DNA of 64,000 nucleotides, from contig VZTI01002052.1 of assembly GCA_013397865.1 (NCBI GenBank), forward strand, positions 197,966 through 261,965. Reading direction: 5' to 3'. Below are positions 54,490-64,000 of this stretch, piece after piece; positions within the stretch are counted from its first letter, which is position 1; the number at the start of each line of letters is the position of its first letter. The notes under the pieces were generated by a model. That model had not been told where the DNA came from and did no database searches. It was given only the letters and a program-made list of their open reading frames with translations. A program made the translations under genes and the position numbers. Source of the DNA: Struthidea cinerea (Eukaryota > Chordata > Aves > Passeriformes > Corcoracidae).

Positions 54490-57400
54490 CTCTTTTTTCC
54501 TAATCTTTTAATCTGTTTAAGACAGGAAAGCTTCATAATGTACAATTTTAAACTGTCAAAATTTACAGAACAAAACGAGTCAGATGTAAAACTGATCATA
54601 ACTCACAAATATCCCCATTAAAACTGTATAATACAGACATTAAGCCACAGGTCACTTTTCTATTTTTAGGAAAGTGTGCAAAGAGCTAATTGTATAGTAC
54701 ATGTAGATGTTAAAAGTGATGCCATGTGAGCAGGTCTGCTGCTGCTATAAAAAATAGACAAGTATAAAATTACTTCTACAAAATTGGTTCATTGTTTTTG
54801 TTGCTTGTAATAAAAAAGTAGACTTGTAAGAATGTTCCTCCTCAACAAACAACAATATTTTGAAACCAGTCATTGTAACTGTTATCCTGTTACACAGGAT
54901 GAAACATAATTTAGCTACATCAGAGAGTGGTAAGGAGAACTGCTTGTTCCAGGACCTACACGTGAATGCAGAGATATGCTGCCTGATGATGTATTTGTTG
55001 AACAGCACGGTCATTGTATCACTGCAGGGTGGGGTGACTGCAGGTGTTTCAAGACTGCTTTCTCTGATACTACAAAAGATAACCTAAGGACCACAACACA
55101 GTCATTGAGCTACTCCTAACATCACACTTTGCTGTTTGCACAGATGCACAACCTTTAGCGTTCACTAAACACTTAAGGGGTAGAGAGCACGGTTCATACA
55201 CAAAATACTTGGTTTCACTTGGTCAGGAAAGGAGAGGAAAGGAGAGGGAATGAGAGGGAAAAGTGTTCTTCTGGTTTTTTTGGGTTTCCCTTTGGCTTTG
55301 TCACCTTCCCAGAGGGCAAACGTGGTCCGGCTATAGAGGACTGCATCAGCCAGCTCTCGCTCAGCCACACACACAAGCACACGACAGGTCCTCAGCACCG
55401 GGATTCCTCTCTTGTCACTTAGTCCCACACGTGTTGATGTTCTTCCCGTTGGCGGCGTCCTCCACCAGCGAGATGTGGTAGTCGGTGGAGAGCGTGAGGT
55501 GGGAGATGCAGCCCACCAGCCCCCGCAGGTACTGCCGGTTCGTGTGCAGGGCAATCTCCTTCATGCCACCTGTGGGAAGGGCAGCCGTGAGGAACCCTTC
55601 ACCAACATGGGCGCCTGCTCCTGCTTGGCAGGCTGCACACCCAGCAATGCCATTAGCCTTCCTAGTGCCCCTCAGAAGGGAATTCTAGATTACCGGTTCC
55701 TCTGTGTTGTTTTAAATAAACACTTCCAGCACTTGAAAGTACAGAGGGGATAAGCAGGAGGTAATGAACTAATTATTTATTGCAGAAATCGTAGCATCAG
55801 TAAGAGATGAATAAGCTTGTGCCCAAATCCCCTAAGGTGTGGGGTTTCCAGCTGCCTCTTGCTGTTTCTCTGTGTACCTCCCAGGAGTACCACAGGGCAT
55901 CCCATGGTCCCTTCACATACCAATTCCCCCATCCCACTCAGAGATGCCTCCTCACAAAAAACAGGCCATGGAGGACTAGAGGCTGCTGTGTGACACCTCC
56001 ACCAGGAGCTGGACAGAGCTGGAAAGCCCTGCCTTGCAGCTGGCCTTGCATCTGTGTCCTGAATGTGAATAATTAGCACTCACCTACGTAGAGATCTCCA
56101 TTGATATTTAGCTGCCTCATCTTCCCAGGGGATTTACCGGTCCTGGCACCATAATCGTCCACGGTTACTTTGCCAGACTGTCCATCTCTGAAATGAAAAG
56201 CAAAGCACTCTCCTGCATCCAGCCCACAATCAGAAGGGGGGAGGAGCAGCAGCACCTTCCACTTGCCAGGAGACCAGGGCAACTCAGAGCTTGGCAGGGT
56301 TAAAGGTGAAGGCTTGGGACTGGGAAGCCCCACAGACACAGTGTTCTATGGCAATCCAGACCTTTCATGTTTTAGGATTTTTTTATAGATGTCAAAGACC
56401 TGCAAATGGCAGAGCAGAAAGTGCTGGAAAAGAATCAAATTGCACAGCTAGGGGAGACGGGAGGATGGACACATTCTGACCTGTTGTTAAAAATCAAAGG
56501 TAGAGTTAAAAGAAAACAGCAGAAGCTTCAACAGAAGGGAAAAAAATAGGCAAGCTAAGGTAAAACATACTTCTAGGCAGTTTTGTTTCTCACTAGAGCC
56601 ATTTTACATATGGTCAATAACAGTATTGACAGAAAAGCTACTTGATGGGTTCCTATTCTCACCGAATTTGGTAACAAGCTGTGCTAATGTCAGACTGTGA
56701 TTTCCAGGGAATCAACCTCTCATGAAGAGAGGGATGTGTGTTTTCCCTGCTGAACACAGTTGCCTCCCATGAGGTAATGAGTTATAAATATGAGTTATAT
56801 ATACACTGCAAGATGTCTGCACCTCCTCCAAATAGAAGAAGTAGGTTTACACTGTCTGTGCTCCAGTGCTTGTGCCAGCCCGCAAAATGCTCACTAGGGA
56901 ATTTCAAAATGCAGACATTAAAGAAAAATACTCTTAACCCAAATGATATGGGTTTAATAGAATGTCTGTCACAGCCCCAGAATAGCCCTGCATGACTTTG
57001 GCAGCCTGCCTTGAGCTGTGCCGAGCTGGCACTGTCACCTCAAATACAGCAATCTTCATGTACATCGGCCTCAAACAGCCAAGCTGCTAACAGTTCCACT
57101 CCTAGGCAACGTGTGAGTGTGGAGCCACAGTGATTCACACCCCACCAGCACCCAGATATGCCAGCCAGCATCTTTAATGGCAGGGTGGCCCCCAAGCACC
57201 TCCCAGATGAAGCCTGTCCACTTACCGAACAGCCTTGACTCTGTGCCACCGGCTGTCGCTGAAGGAGCCGTTCACCGTGATGGAAGCAATGCCGCTGCCC
57301 AAATTGTAGCTACAATTAAAAAAAATTGAAGTGTTACTGCCTTCCTTGAAAGGACTGGTTGCCTGCCAAGTTGCTCAGGCATCCTTACTCCCTTTTGGCT

Positions 57401-60400
57401 CAGATTTTGGGGCAAACAGAGGAGTCCTTTGGAGTCCCAGCAGCAGTGCTCTTATTTTGCAAAGTCAGTCTCATGGAAAAGCAGGCAAAACTCCCTGAGT
57501 CAGAGTGGGTACCACCACCACCTTCCCACAGGAGCAAGAGGAAAGCCTCTGCAGGGTCATTCTTCCCCAAAGCAGGGGATTATGAAGGTCAGTAATCTAC
57601 AGACCTTCGGCCTAATGGGAGACAGGAGTGGGAAGTTGCAAACACGGTTAATAAATATATTTTTACAAGAGCAAATAAGCATGTGACCTATAATAGATCT
57701 ACAAATCATCGAACTGTATGGAAGGTTGGGACCTGTGATGTTAGAAAAGACGAAGTCAAATAAATGCAGAGATAATTATGAAGTTCCCTATTTCAGCTGC
57801 CACTGATTATTTCTTTGTGTTTGCTTCTACTAAAATTACTCAGCAGATATAATGTCCCCATCATGTTTACACTTCAGGCACCTTAATTTCTGGGTCCCTG
57901 TAGCTTGGGCTAAACTTAAAGGAGAAGTAGATGCTACAGCACATCCTCAGGATGAACTAGCCAGAGCCAGCTGCTGCTGGACTTCAGCCTGTACCAAGCA
58001 GGAGGGATTAAAGTCAGCACCACTATCTCTTCAAAAAAGACTGAACATGGAATGAACTCATCACCAGGGAAAGGCTCTCAAAACAGCACATTAAACTGTG
58101 AGCTGCCCAGAGCAAATTGATTTTCCTAAATTTGTTTCCCAGGGCTTTAAGCACCCCATTTACGCAGGATGCAGACACCAGTCTGGGTCAAAAACAAGAG
58201 GATTTGGGTGTTAAGGATTGCATCAAAGTGTTAGACCTTTGATTACAAAAATGAGGTTCATGTCCCCAGTGAATTCCTCTACAATAGATATCCCCCTACA
58301 ACAGTGAAATAACCTTCTACAGAAGCAGGGAGCAACAGAAAAGATTTACAGCAGCAGGTACACTGTACAGGGAATAAGACCATAGAAAATGGGAAAGAAA
58401 AGGTGTGTTTTGGATTTCAAATTGGATCAGGACACAGACATCTAAACTTGGCCTGCAGGAAAATACTTCTGACCAGTTCACATCCCTGATAGTCTTTTGA
58501 CCACACCTCTCAAAAGGTGAAAAACTAGCACGGCGACCAACCTTTCGGAAAGATTTTTTTTCTGCATTTGTCTGTTCATCATATTTTTTCTTGCTCCCCT
58601 TCGGTAAGCAGTGATTGCTTATGAGAGTTTTATTTTGGTAACTTAATTTTTCACCTTCTTAAATGCATGTGGAAGGTACAAATTTTTCAGGAAAGTTCAG
58701 CTGGTTTGTTCTAAAGTCTTTGAGTATCTTCATCTCTGGGGAAGAGCAACAACGCTAATAAAAAATGCACTGTGCCTCGGAAGCAGACAGGTGTTCTCTC
58801 ATGCTGATTAGACATAACAAACCCTCTCTAGGTTTGTACTTCAAGGACACCTTGTTGTCCCAGGCCCCAAAATATGTAAATGAATGCCTTTGAGAGGAGG
58901 GGCAAGCTTGGGGTAATTACATCACTAACTGAAAATATAACTGGAGAATTAACCCTGATATGCAAATGGGCCAAACTTAACAAAAGTGTGAAGAACCCGT
59001 GACCCGTCGTCCATCTTGGGTGGAGCCTCTTGACTGCCTAAGGTGTACCTTGAAGGTACACCTTCAAATAAATGCCTACTTTTAGTCTCTTAATCTTGTC
59101 TAGCCTCTGTTTTCAGGTAGCCACTTTGAGGCATCATTACTACCACGCACCTGGGAAAGACAGCCTCTCCCAAAGACATTTTAAAAATGCACCACTTCTG
59201 CAGAGTCAGTTCCTTGTATATAAAACAACGAGGAAACTAAGAGTTTTTGCCAAGTTAGCCACTGATAAATCACATTAAAAAAAAAGCTTACAAGAAATTA
59301 ATTTAAGTAGAAATGTGCAACTTATCTATGCATCCATGGTAGCAAAGAACAGCCAGTTAAGTAAAAAAAATCAGCTTAAGTAATAACTCTCTGCTACATA
59401 ATCGATAGTGTCTCACAACAATATGCAATAATGATGGCATCTGTACTTTGCTGTTTCAGTGTTGGTCTTAACACAACCTAAAAGAGCACCATGAGGAAAG
59501 ACAAGGCTTTCAAAATACAGGAGTCCCAAAAAAGCACCACGCAAAAACTTGCACAGGGTCTGCCTGAGTGTCTGCAAGGGAGAAGGAGATTCTAGAGCAA
59601 GAACCCAACATTTCCCAATACTCCCCAATTCCACCATTTCCACAGCAGTATTACTGCTTAATTAAGGGATTCCGTGGATGGTGGCAGAAACAAGGTGTGG
59701 TGATGGCTCTGTGTGTGTGTCACAGAGCTGACTATTTGGGGATTTCAGATGGTGGAAGCCCTGCTCCCACGTGCACTCTCTGGCAAAGAGAGAGCCCACA
59801 GCGAGCACTGGCACCACCAGAGCTTGTCCTCAACCCCGGCTCCCTCCACCAGCCCTACCCTGCTCTGCCCAACCGAGGTGGCTTTAAGAGACATGCGGGG
59901 GGCTTACCAAGAGTATTCACCCACTCAAAAGAAACCTTTTAGAAAATCACAATAAAGCCCTGATGTTTGAAAAGCTGGGAAGAAGGAGTGATGCAAATCT
60001 TGCAGCACGTTACCTCTTCAACCAACATCCTTTCCCAGGCAGCAAATGGGACCCAGCACTGAACAAAACTTTGAGGATGTGTCTCACACTGTACCAAGGA
60101 AGAAGTGCACTGGATGTGTTGCAGCAAATCCTCTGAGCCCTGTGTGCTACCCAAATAAGGGAGAGAAAGTTTACCTGAATATTAACGCTCCCTCCTGAAG
60201 GCCTAGAGAGATGAAATCACTGTTAGGTCGCATGGGACTGTTTCCCCTCCACATCAAAAGACCATCCTTCATTGTGGTCTTAAACCTCATGAACACGTTT
60301 GTTCTTGTTCCTGACACCCTGTTTAATGTAGAAGAAGGAAATAATCATAAACTACTAAATTGCAACTGTTTTCTTTTAAAAAAACATAAAAGATAATGCA

Positions 60401-63400
60401 GTATTTCTTCAACGTTTGTCAGGTGGGTTACTGTTCTGTAGCTCACATATATGCTGATGTGGGAAGGATTCTGGTTCACGTCCCCATTTCCATCATTTCA
60501 GAGCATGGGAATTGAACTCGTCTCTCCAGAATCCCAAACACAGTAGCTGCTAGGTTATTCCACACAAATAAGAGAAAATCCTTTTTCTCCTCAAGACTAG
60601 TGTGAAATCCAGCCCAAAAAGCATATTTTGAGAATGTCCAGTAGATGTGGTGCCCTCAGAAGCCAGTGAAAGAAGCATAAGAAAGGCAAATCAGAAAGTC
60701 CCAGTAGGTGAAAGGTACTGAATGGCAGGTGAGGACACAGGTGAACCCTTCTCCACTCAGTGGCTGAAATAAAGGTAGATGGAGGTATTTGTTGAAACAA
60801 GCCTCAATTTTCTGGAATGTGGGGATGCTCTATGGTACAGAGCAGTCAAAAAAGTAACTTTGAGGATCTACACGTTAGGCTAAAGCAGAAGTTAGAAAGG
60901 AGTTAATGTCCTTAATCTCCTTAGAGACACAGGCTCTGTCTGTATGTCTGTTCTTTGCCCTCAGGGTAAAGTCTCTCTCCATGTCAGACATATGTGTGCT
61001 ATTCCTTGACAGGCTGCAAGATGCTCAAATATAAAAAACTAAGGCACCAGTATATGCACCTAAAATGTATTTTCCCTTAAATTTAGACATACTGCAGAAA
61101 TACAGCCAGAAATACTATAAATATAGCTTAAAACTCGTAAATATAGTACACCCTCCCACATGAGGCTGCTAGCATTATAACATTTCAGAAACAGAATACT
61201 TAGGTACGCAGGAGATATATTACCTTTTCAGGATATCTGGATTGTCGTATGTGAGGTAACTGCGACCAATAAATTGTGGGATTTCAATTGCTTCTGTAAT
61301 GGCTGAGAAGTAAATACAAAAAATTAAGAAGCATGTCAGATAGCTGACATGGAAATGGAAGGAAAAAAAGAGACAAGACTTTTTTATTGATTTACTCCTG
61401 CAGAGGCAGGTACCTGCCAGTGGCACAGAACTGAGCTGAACCCACAGTGCTTCGCAAAAAGGCACTCCCAGTTTTTACCTAAATGTAGGGGCAGTAGTTA
61501 AGGGAGTTTAAATTGCTGACAGTCCCTCCGTTTACAGCCTTCCTGGCATGAGCATAATGTATTACTCCAACACAAATGTTAGTGCAGAAAAATATGAAGT
61601 ATTGGGAAAACATTGCAAATTTTATCTTTACCCTCATTTCCACATTCCTCAATTCTCCATGTGGTTCAACACTCCCCCCTGCCAAAGCTCATGCATTAAC
61701 CACCCTTTTTTATAGGCAAAGAAACTCGGCCCCAGCTCCTAACAGAGCACCATATGCGGAGGACATTAGGGACCTCTCACCCTGCAAAGGGAGGCTGAGA
61801 GGCAGCACACACAACCTGTGAGCTCCCTGTTTTCTCTTTCAGTGTATGTGACTTTGCACAGAGTGGCTGCTGCCTGCTCAGACCTCACCCTTGGGGTGCA
61901 GTGTGGGGGGCAGGCTATCTCCAGGGAGATCTTATGGGGTGTCCCAGATCACTTTAGGTCTGCAAGCAACTGAGACTATGCGAAAGGCTGCATGGCAGAG
62001 GCTGCAGAGCCCCTTGGTGTATTCAACACTGCAGTGCGGCCTTGGGGGTTGTTTTCTGTGTCCCCCATACAGCATTTCTCTAGGGACAGCCCCAGGTACC
62101 CCTGTGGTGCATGGCTGGGACAGTGGCCCACACTGCAGCCAGACCTGGGGCTGGTGCACTTCTGCCCACAGATAAGACTCTGGCAAAATAACTCAGCTGT
62201 GTGACATAAATCACTGAACATCCCTGATAAAGAGCCCCTCGCCAGGCTATGAGCCTGAACAGATTTTTTGTTGAGTGAACATCCCACAGTTTGTTGCTGA
62301 TCTCCCATAATTCACTGCTGCATTAATACAAGCCAGTTGTATAAATTACTGAAAATAGAGGCCTTCATCCTATTTTCTTCCTGAGGAATAATCCCTTCAA
62401 CCCACAGCTAATCCTATCTATATAAATTTCAAGCTTTCCAGGGCAAAGATGCCTGTTTTCTTTATGCAACACAGGGTCTGCCTGGGCTTTTAGACCTCAC
62501 TGTGACATAGATATGCAACAATTGGTGTAGTCTGGCAGTCAGCAACAGCAATGTGAAATTTAGCTCTAGGTGCCAAGACTGAGAATTTTAGATAGTGACA
62601 AATGACTGTTTTCATCCATAGTGAATTCAGGAAAGCTGCCTAATGTGTCTAAAGAAACCACCACAGGCCATGCCCAGTCTGCAGCCTGCCAACGTCGTTC
62701 AAGATTGCAAAATTGTGTTATACTGGCCAAACACTCCTCACCAGGTCTGACACTTTCTGAACTGCACAGCCTCTGATGGCAGCAGAGCATGAAAGGAGCC
62801 CTTGTTCCCCCATCCCATCCTGCACTAGAGCCCCAGTGCTCTTGCCTTCAGTAGGGGAATGTGCCTGTGTTGTGCAGCAAGCCTTGCCTTTGCCAGAGTA
62901 CTCTGATTTCCTCTACGGGGCTTAACGGGCTTGCTCTTCACTTGTTTCGCTGACTCTGACTTCTTTGCAGAAAACCAAGCAAATTTTAGCAGTACCCTCG
63001 ATGCATCCAGGATCTTTGCAGCTGGAAGGGAGCTGGGCCAGTCAGGAGATCTAGGACTAAACACCCCCATTCTTTGCTCATTACCATCCAGCAGACAAGC
63101 ACCAAAGCTCTCATGGCAAGCAGTAGTGAGCTCTGAACTGCAGGGCAGCCTGAAGTCACACCACAAAACCCCCAGCCAGCTGCCTGGCTCCTCTGCTCTG
63201 CAAATACAGGCACCAGCTCTACAGCCCCTGCTCTGAGCTTGGCAAATGCTTCGGATGCAGCTCAAAATACCAACAGCACAATGTTTCAGGAAGTACTATA
63301 TAACCCTAGAAGATATTTTGGCTTAATGACAAATTTGCCAGGCTTAATGGAAACCCAGCATCCAGACAAAAACAGAGCAGTTTTCACATAATTTGTAGTA

Positions 63401-64000
63401 CTTACTGTTGAGGCAGTAACTTCCACACTCTGCAGTGAGTCAGCACAAAACAAAACAAGAACATTCTTGGTTTATTATTCTAAAGCTTAAAAATCTCCTG
63501 TAGTCCAGTTTCATGCCCACTTTTCTGCAAATATGTAACCCCACACCTAGCATTTGCATAAGTGACTACAATCACCTATGAAGGTAGCACTGTTTTTATT
63601 ATTGGTTTGCCCCAAGTATTTATATTCGTCTGCTCAAAACACACAAAGATGCAGACAGGTGGGACCAGCACCAAATCCTTCCGCTAGTCCTGCTTCTCAC
63701 ATCCCAGTAACTCACCAGGGATCAGCTCTAGTCAAGGGAAAACAAAGGTTTGCTGTTCTACTCCATCTCACGGTAAAAGTATAAAAATACCTTTAGCACT
63801 CCCACAGCTTGGACAGAAGATCTAAAACCTAGCAATGCCAGCAGAAACTCTATTGAATCCTCAGCTAATGAACCATTACAATATGAATCAATATCTCATA
63901 TACCTCATACCAGCATTACTTGAGTTTTTAAGTGGTGTGTATAATTTTGAAGAATGAGGTGCAGTCCTTCATGAGCACTTTGCTTTTTAGGGTTTTTTAA
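54490..64000 (-). CDS. EGFLAM: EGFLAM gene, 3' part (last exons), pikachurin
   Basis: Pikachurin is a secreted extracellular-matrix protein with FNIII, EGF-like and laminin-G domains. It binds glycosylated dystroglycan and organises the photoreceptor ribbon synapse. Only the 3' end is in the window, on the - strand. In transcript order the exons are a candidate microexon 63406-63429, then 61224-61302, 60175-60318, 57226-57309, 56084-56187, and the terminal exon ending at the TGA 55415-55417. All phases join. Together they give about 195 residues covering the third laminin-G domain, with near-human segments such as PQFIGRSYLTYDNPDILKR, DGLLMWRGNSPMRPNSDFIS and TVDDYGARTGKSPG. The terminus is NINTCGTK. 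Convergent with LIFR, as in mammals. Confidence 0.96.
54507..54512 (-). promoter_or_regulatory. EGFLAM: Possible EGFLAM poly(A) signal
   Basis: ATTAAA on the - strand about 900 nt after the stop codon. It is the common variant signal and I did not find a canonical AATAAA closer. Confidence 0.4.
55226..55262 (-). repeat. Polypyrimidine tract in the EGFLAM 3' UTR
   Basis: On the + strand this is GA-only apart from a single T (AGGAAAGGAGAGGAAAGG repeated with variations). The transcript therefore carries a C/U-rich tract soon after the stop codon. Confidence 0.8.
55415..55569 (-). CDS. EGFLAM: EGFLAM terminal coding exon
   Basis: 155 nt of coding sequence ending in TGA at 55415-55417. Acceptor TTCCCACAG. 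It encodes GMKEIALHTNRQYLRGLVGC, ISHLTLSTDYHISLVEDAAN and GKNINTCGTK. The two cysteines form the conserved C-terminal disulphide of a laminin-G domain. Third codon positions are mostly G or C and CpG is frequent, in contrast to the AT-rich LIFR exons. Confidence 0.97.
56084..56187 (-). CDS. EGFLAM: EGFLAM exon: laminin-G domain 3, fourth segment
   Basis: 104 nt. Acceptor ATTTCAG, donor GTGAGT. It encodes DGQSGKVTVDDYGARTGKSP, GKMRQLNINGDLYVG. The xxLYVGG strand continues across the last intron (55570-56083). Confidence 0.96.
57226..57309 (-). CDS. EGFLAM: EGFLAM exon: laminin-G domain 3, third segment
   Basis: 84 nt. Acceptor TTAATTGTAG, donor GTAAGT. It encodes YNLGSGIASITVNGSFSDSR and WHRVKAVR. 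The xNLGSG and D-x-x-WHxV motifs are classic for laminin-G domains. The arginine codon is split across the next junction. Confidence 0.95.
58853..59136 (+). mobile_element. Probable solo LTR of an avian endogenous retrovirus
   Basis: LTR-like layout on the + strand: TGTTGTCCC at the likely 5' edge, an octamer ATGCAAAT (58960), CCGTCGTCCATCTTGGGTGG, a perfect 10-bp hairpin (59040-59064), AATAAA at 59067, then AGTCTCTTAATCTTGTCT and TGTTTTCAGGTAGCC, ending near GAGGCATCA. A short U3-R-U5 with the signal next to a stem-loop is usual for retroviral LTRs. No gag, pol or env sequence is next to it, and I could not confirm a target-site duplication, so the edges are guesses. Confidence 0.5.
59040..59064 (+). 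repeat. Perfect 10-bp inverted repeat with 5-nt loop
   Basis: AAGGTGTACC, loop TTGAA, GGTACACCTT. It lies directly before the AATAAA of the candidate LTR. Confidence 0.95.
60175..60318 (-). CDS. EGFLAM: EGFLAM exon: laminin-G domain 3, second segment
   Basis: 144 nt. Acceptor TTAAACAG, donor GTAAAC. It encodes VSGTRTNVFMRFKTTMKDG, LLMWRGNSPMRPNSDFISLG and LQEGALIF. The DGLLxWRG core is a typical laminin-G strand. Confidence 0.95.
61224..61302 (-). CDS. EGFLAM: EGFLAM exon: start of laminin-G domain 3
   Basis: 79 nt. Acceptor CTTCTCAG, donor GTAATA. It encodes ITEAIEIPQFIGRSYLTYDN and PDILKR, the opening strands of the third laminin-G domain, essentially identical to the mammalian protein. 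Its entry phase requires one base from the exon before it, which either the microexon or an earlier exon can provide. Confidence 0.95.
61303..63405 (-). other. EGFLAM intron before the laminin-G 3 exon
   Basis: No coding exon, repeat or RNA gene recognised. It includes GC-richer stretches with open frames up to 146 codons on the - strand (62825-63265) that show no EGF or laminin-G motif. Confidence 0.7.
63406..63429 (-). CDS. EGFLAM: Candidate 24-nt EGFLAM microexon
   Basis: On the - strand, a branch-like CTGAC and pyrimidine-rich CTCACTGCAG precede 24 nt that encode CGSYCLN plus split codons at both ends, followed by a perfect GTAAGT donor. The exon enters and leaves in the same phase, so it can be included or skipped, and it joins exactly to the exon at 61302. 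Two cysteines suit the end of an EGF-like domain. I recall two human EGFLAM isoforms differing by 8 residues (1017 versus 1009), which fits. No exon was found between it and the window edge. Confidence 0.7.
63430..64000 (-). other. EGFLAM intron sequence at the window edge
   Basis: AT-rich sequence upstream of the candidate microexon. I found no EGF-like exon here, so the preceding exon lies outside the window. Confidence 0.65.

Larger units (their letters stand above)
54490..55414 (-). other. EGFLAM: EGFLAM 3' UTR (inferred extent)
   Basis: Sequence after the EGFLAM stop on the - strand. It contains a C/T-rich tract (complement of 55226-55262), then AT-rich sequence. The best poly(A) signal I find is ATTAAA, read on the - strand at 54512-54507. 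The end is uncertain, partly because of the N gap at 54449. Confidence 0.45.
57310..60174 (-). other. EGFLAM intron containing a probable solo LTR
   Basis: The largest complete EGFLAM intron apart from a probable LTR remnant near 58.85-59.14 kb. No exon or RNA gene is recognised here. A 35-bp stretch near 57702-57736 faintly resembles an old CR1 end but is not convincing. Confidence 0.7.

Noticed and set aside
57702..57736. Possible remnant of a CR1 3' end
   Set aside because: Only a short, loose resemblance (AATCATCGA, GGAAGGTTGGGACC) with no continuing match on either side.
62825..63265. 146-codon - strand open frame just downstream of the EGFLAM microexon
   Set aside because: Wrong content for EGFLAM: no EGF or laminin-G motifs. 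It lies in the intron between the microexon and the exon at 61302 and has no splice-site support.

Overview
This window is a piece of a bird nuclear genome. The evidence is spliced genes with GT-AG introns, AT-rich introns, three fragments of CR1 (the dominant avian LINE), and no bacterial-style gene packing. Two known genes are present, arranged tail to tail. LIFR (leukemia inhibitory factor receptor) is on the + strand, and the 3' end of EGFLAM (pikachurin) is on the - strand. The same convergent pair lies next to OSMR in human 5p13. In birds this block is expected on chromosome Z, which is knowledge of the locus and not something the sequence shows. I cannot name the species.

Layout. 1-15420: no coding exon; most probably LIFR intron 1 or upstream DNA. 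15421-42282: 19 coding exons of LIFR, which I reconstructed by hand. Every splice junction keeps frame and the product is 1088 residues (human LIFR is about 1097). 42283 to about 49065: long LIFR 3' UTR ending at an AATAAA. About 49.1-54.5 kb: intergenic, with a small CpG-rich patch near 52.9 kb flanked by inverted GTT/AAC repeats, and a 9-base N gap at 54449-54457. About 54.49-64.0 kb: the last five exons of EGFLAM in reverse, encoding the third laminin-G domain, plus a strong candidate 24-nt microexon at 63406-63429. A probable solo LTR sits in an EGFLAM intron near 59 kb.

Function. LIFR is a single-pass cytokine receptor of the gp130 family. It has a cytokine-binding module with WSDWS, an Ig-like domain, a second cytokine-binding module with WSDWS, three FNIII domains, a transmembrane helix, a box-1 JAK site, and a tail with three YxxQ STAT3 sites and a YIDI SHP2-type site. 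EGFLAM is a secreted matrix protein that binds dystroglycan at photoreceptor ribbon synapses. The two genes are neighbours by position only and share no known pathway.

I found no undescribed biological system here. The points most worth checking are the EGFLAM microexon, two intronic AATAAA sites that could yield soluble LIFR, a uORF before the LIFR start, the isolated CpG patch, and the LTR with a perfect hairpin.
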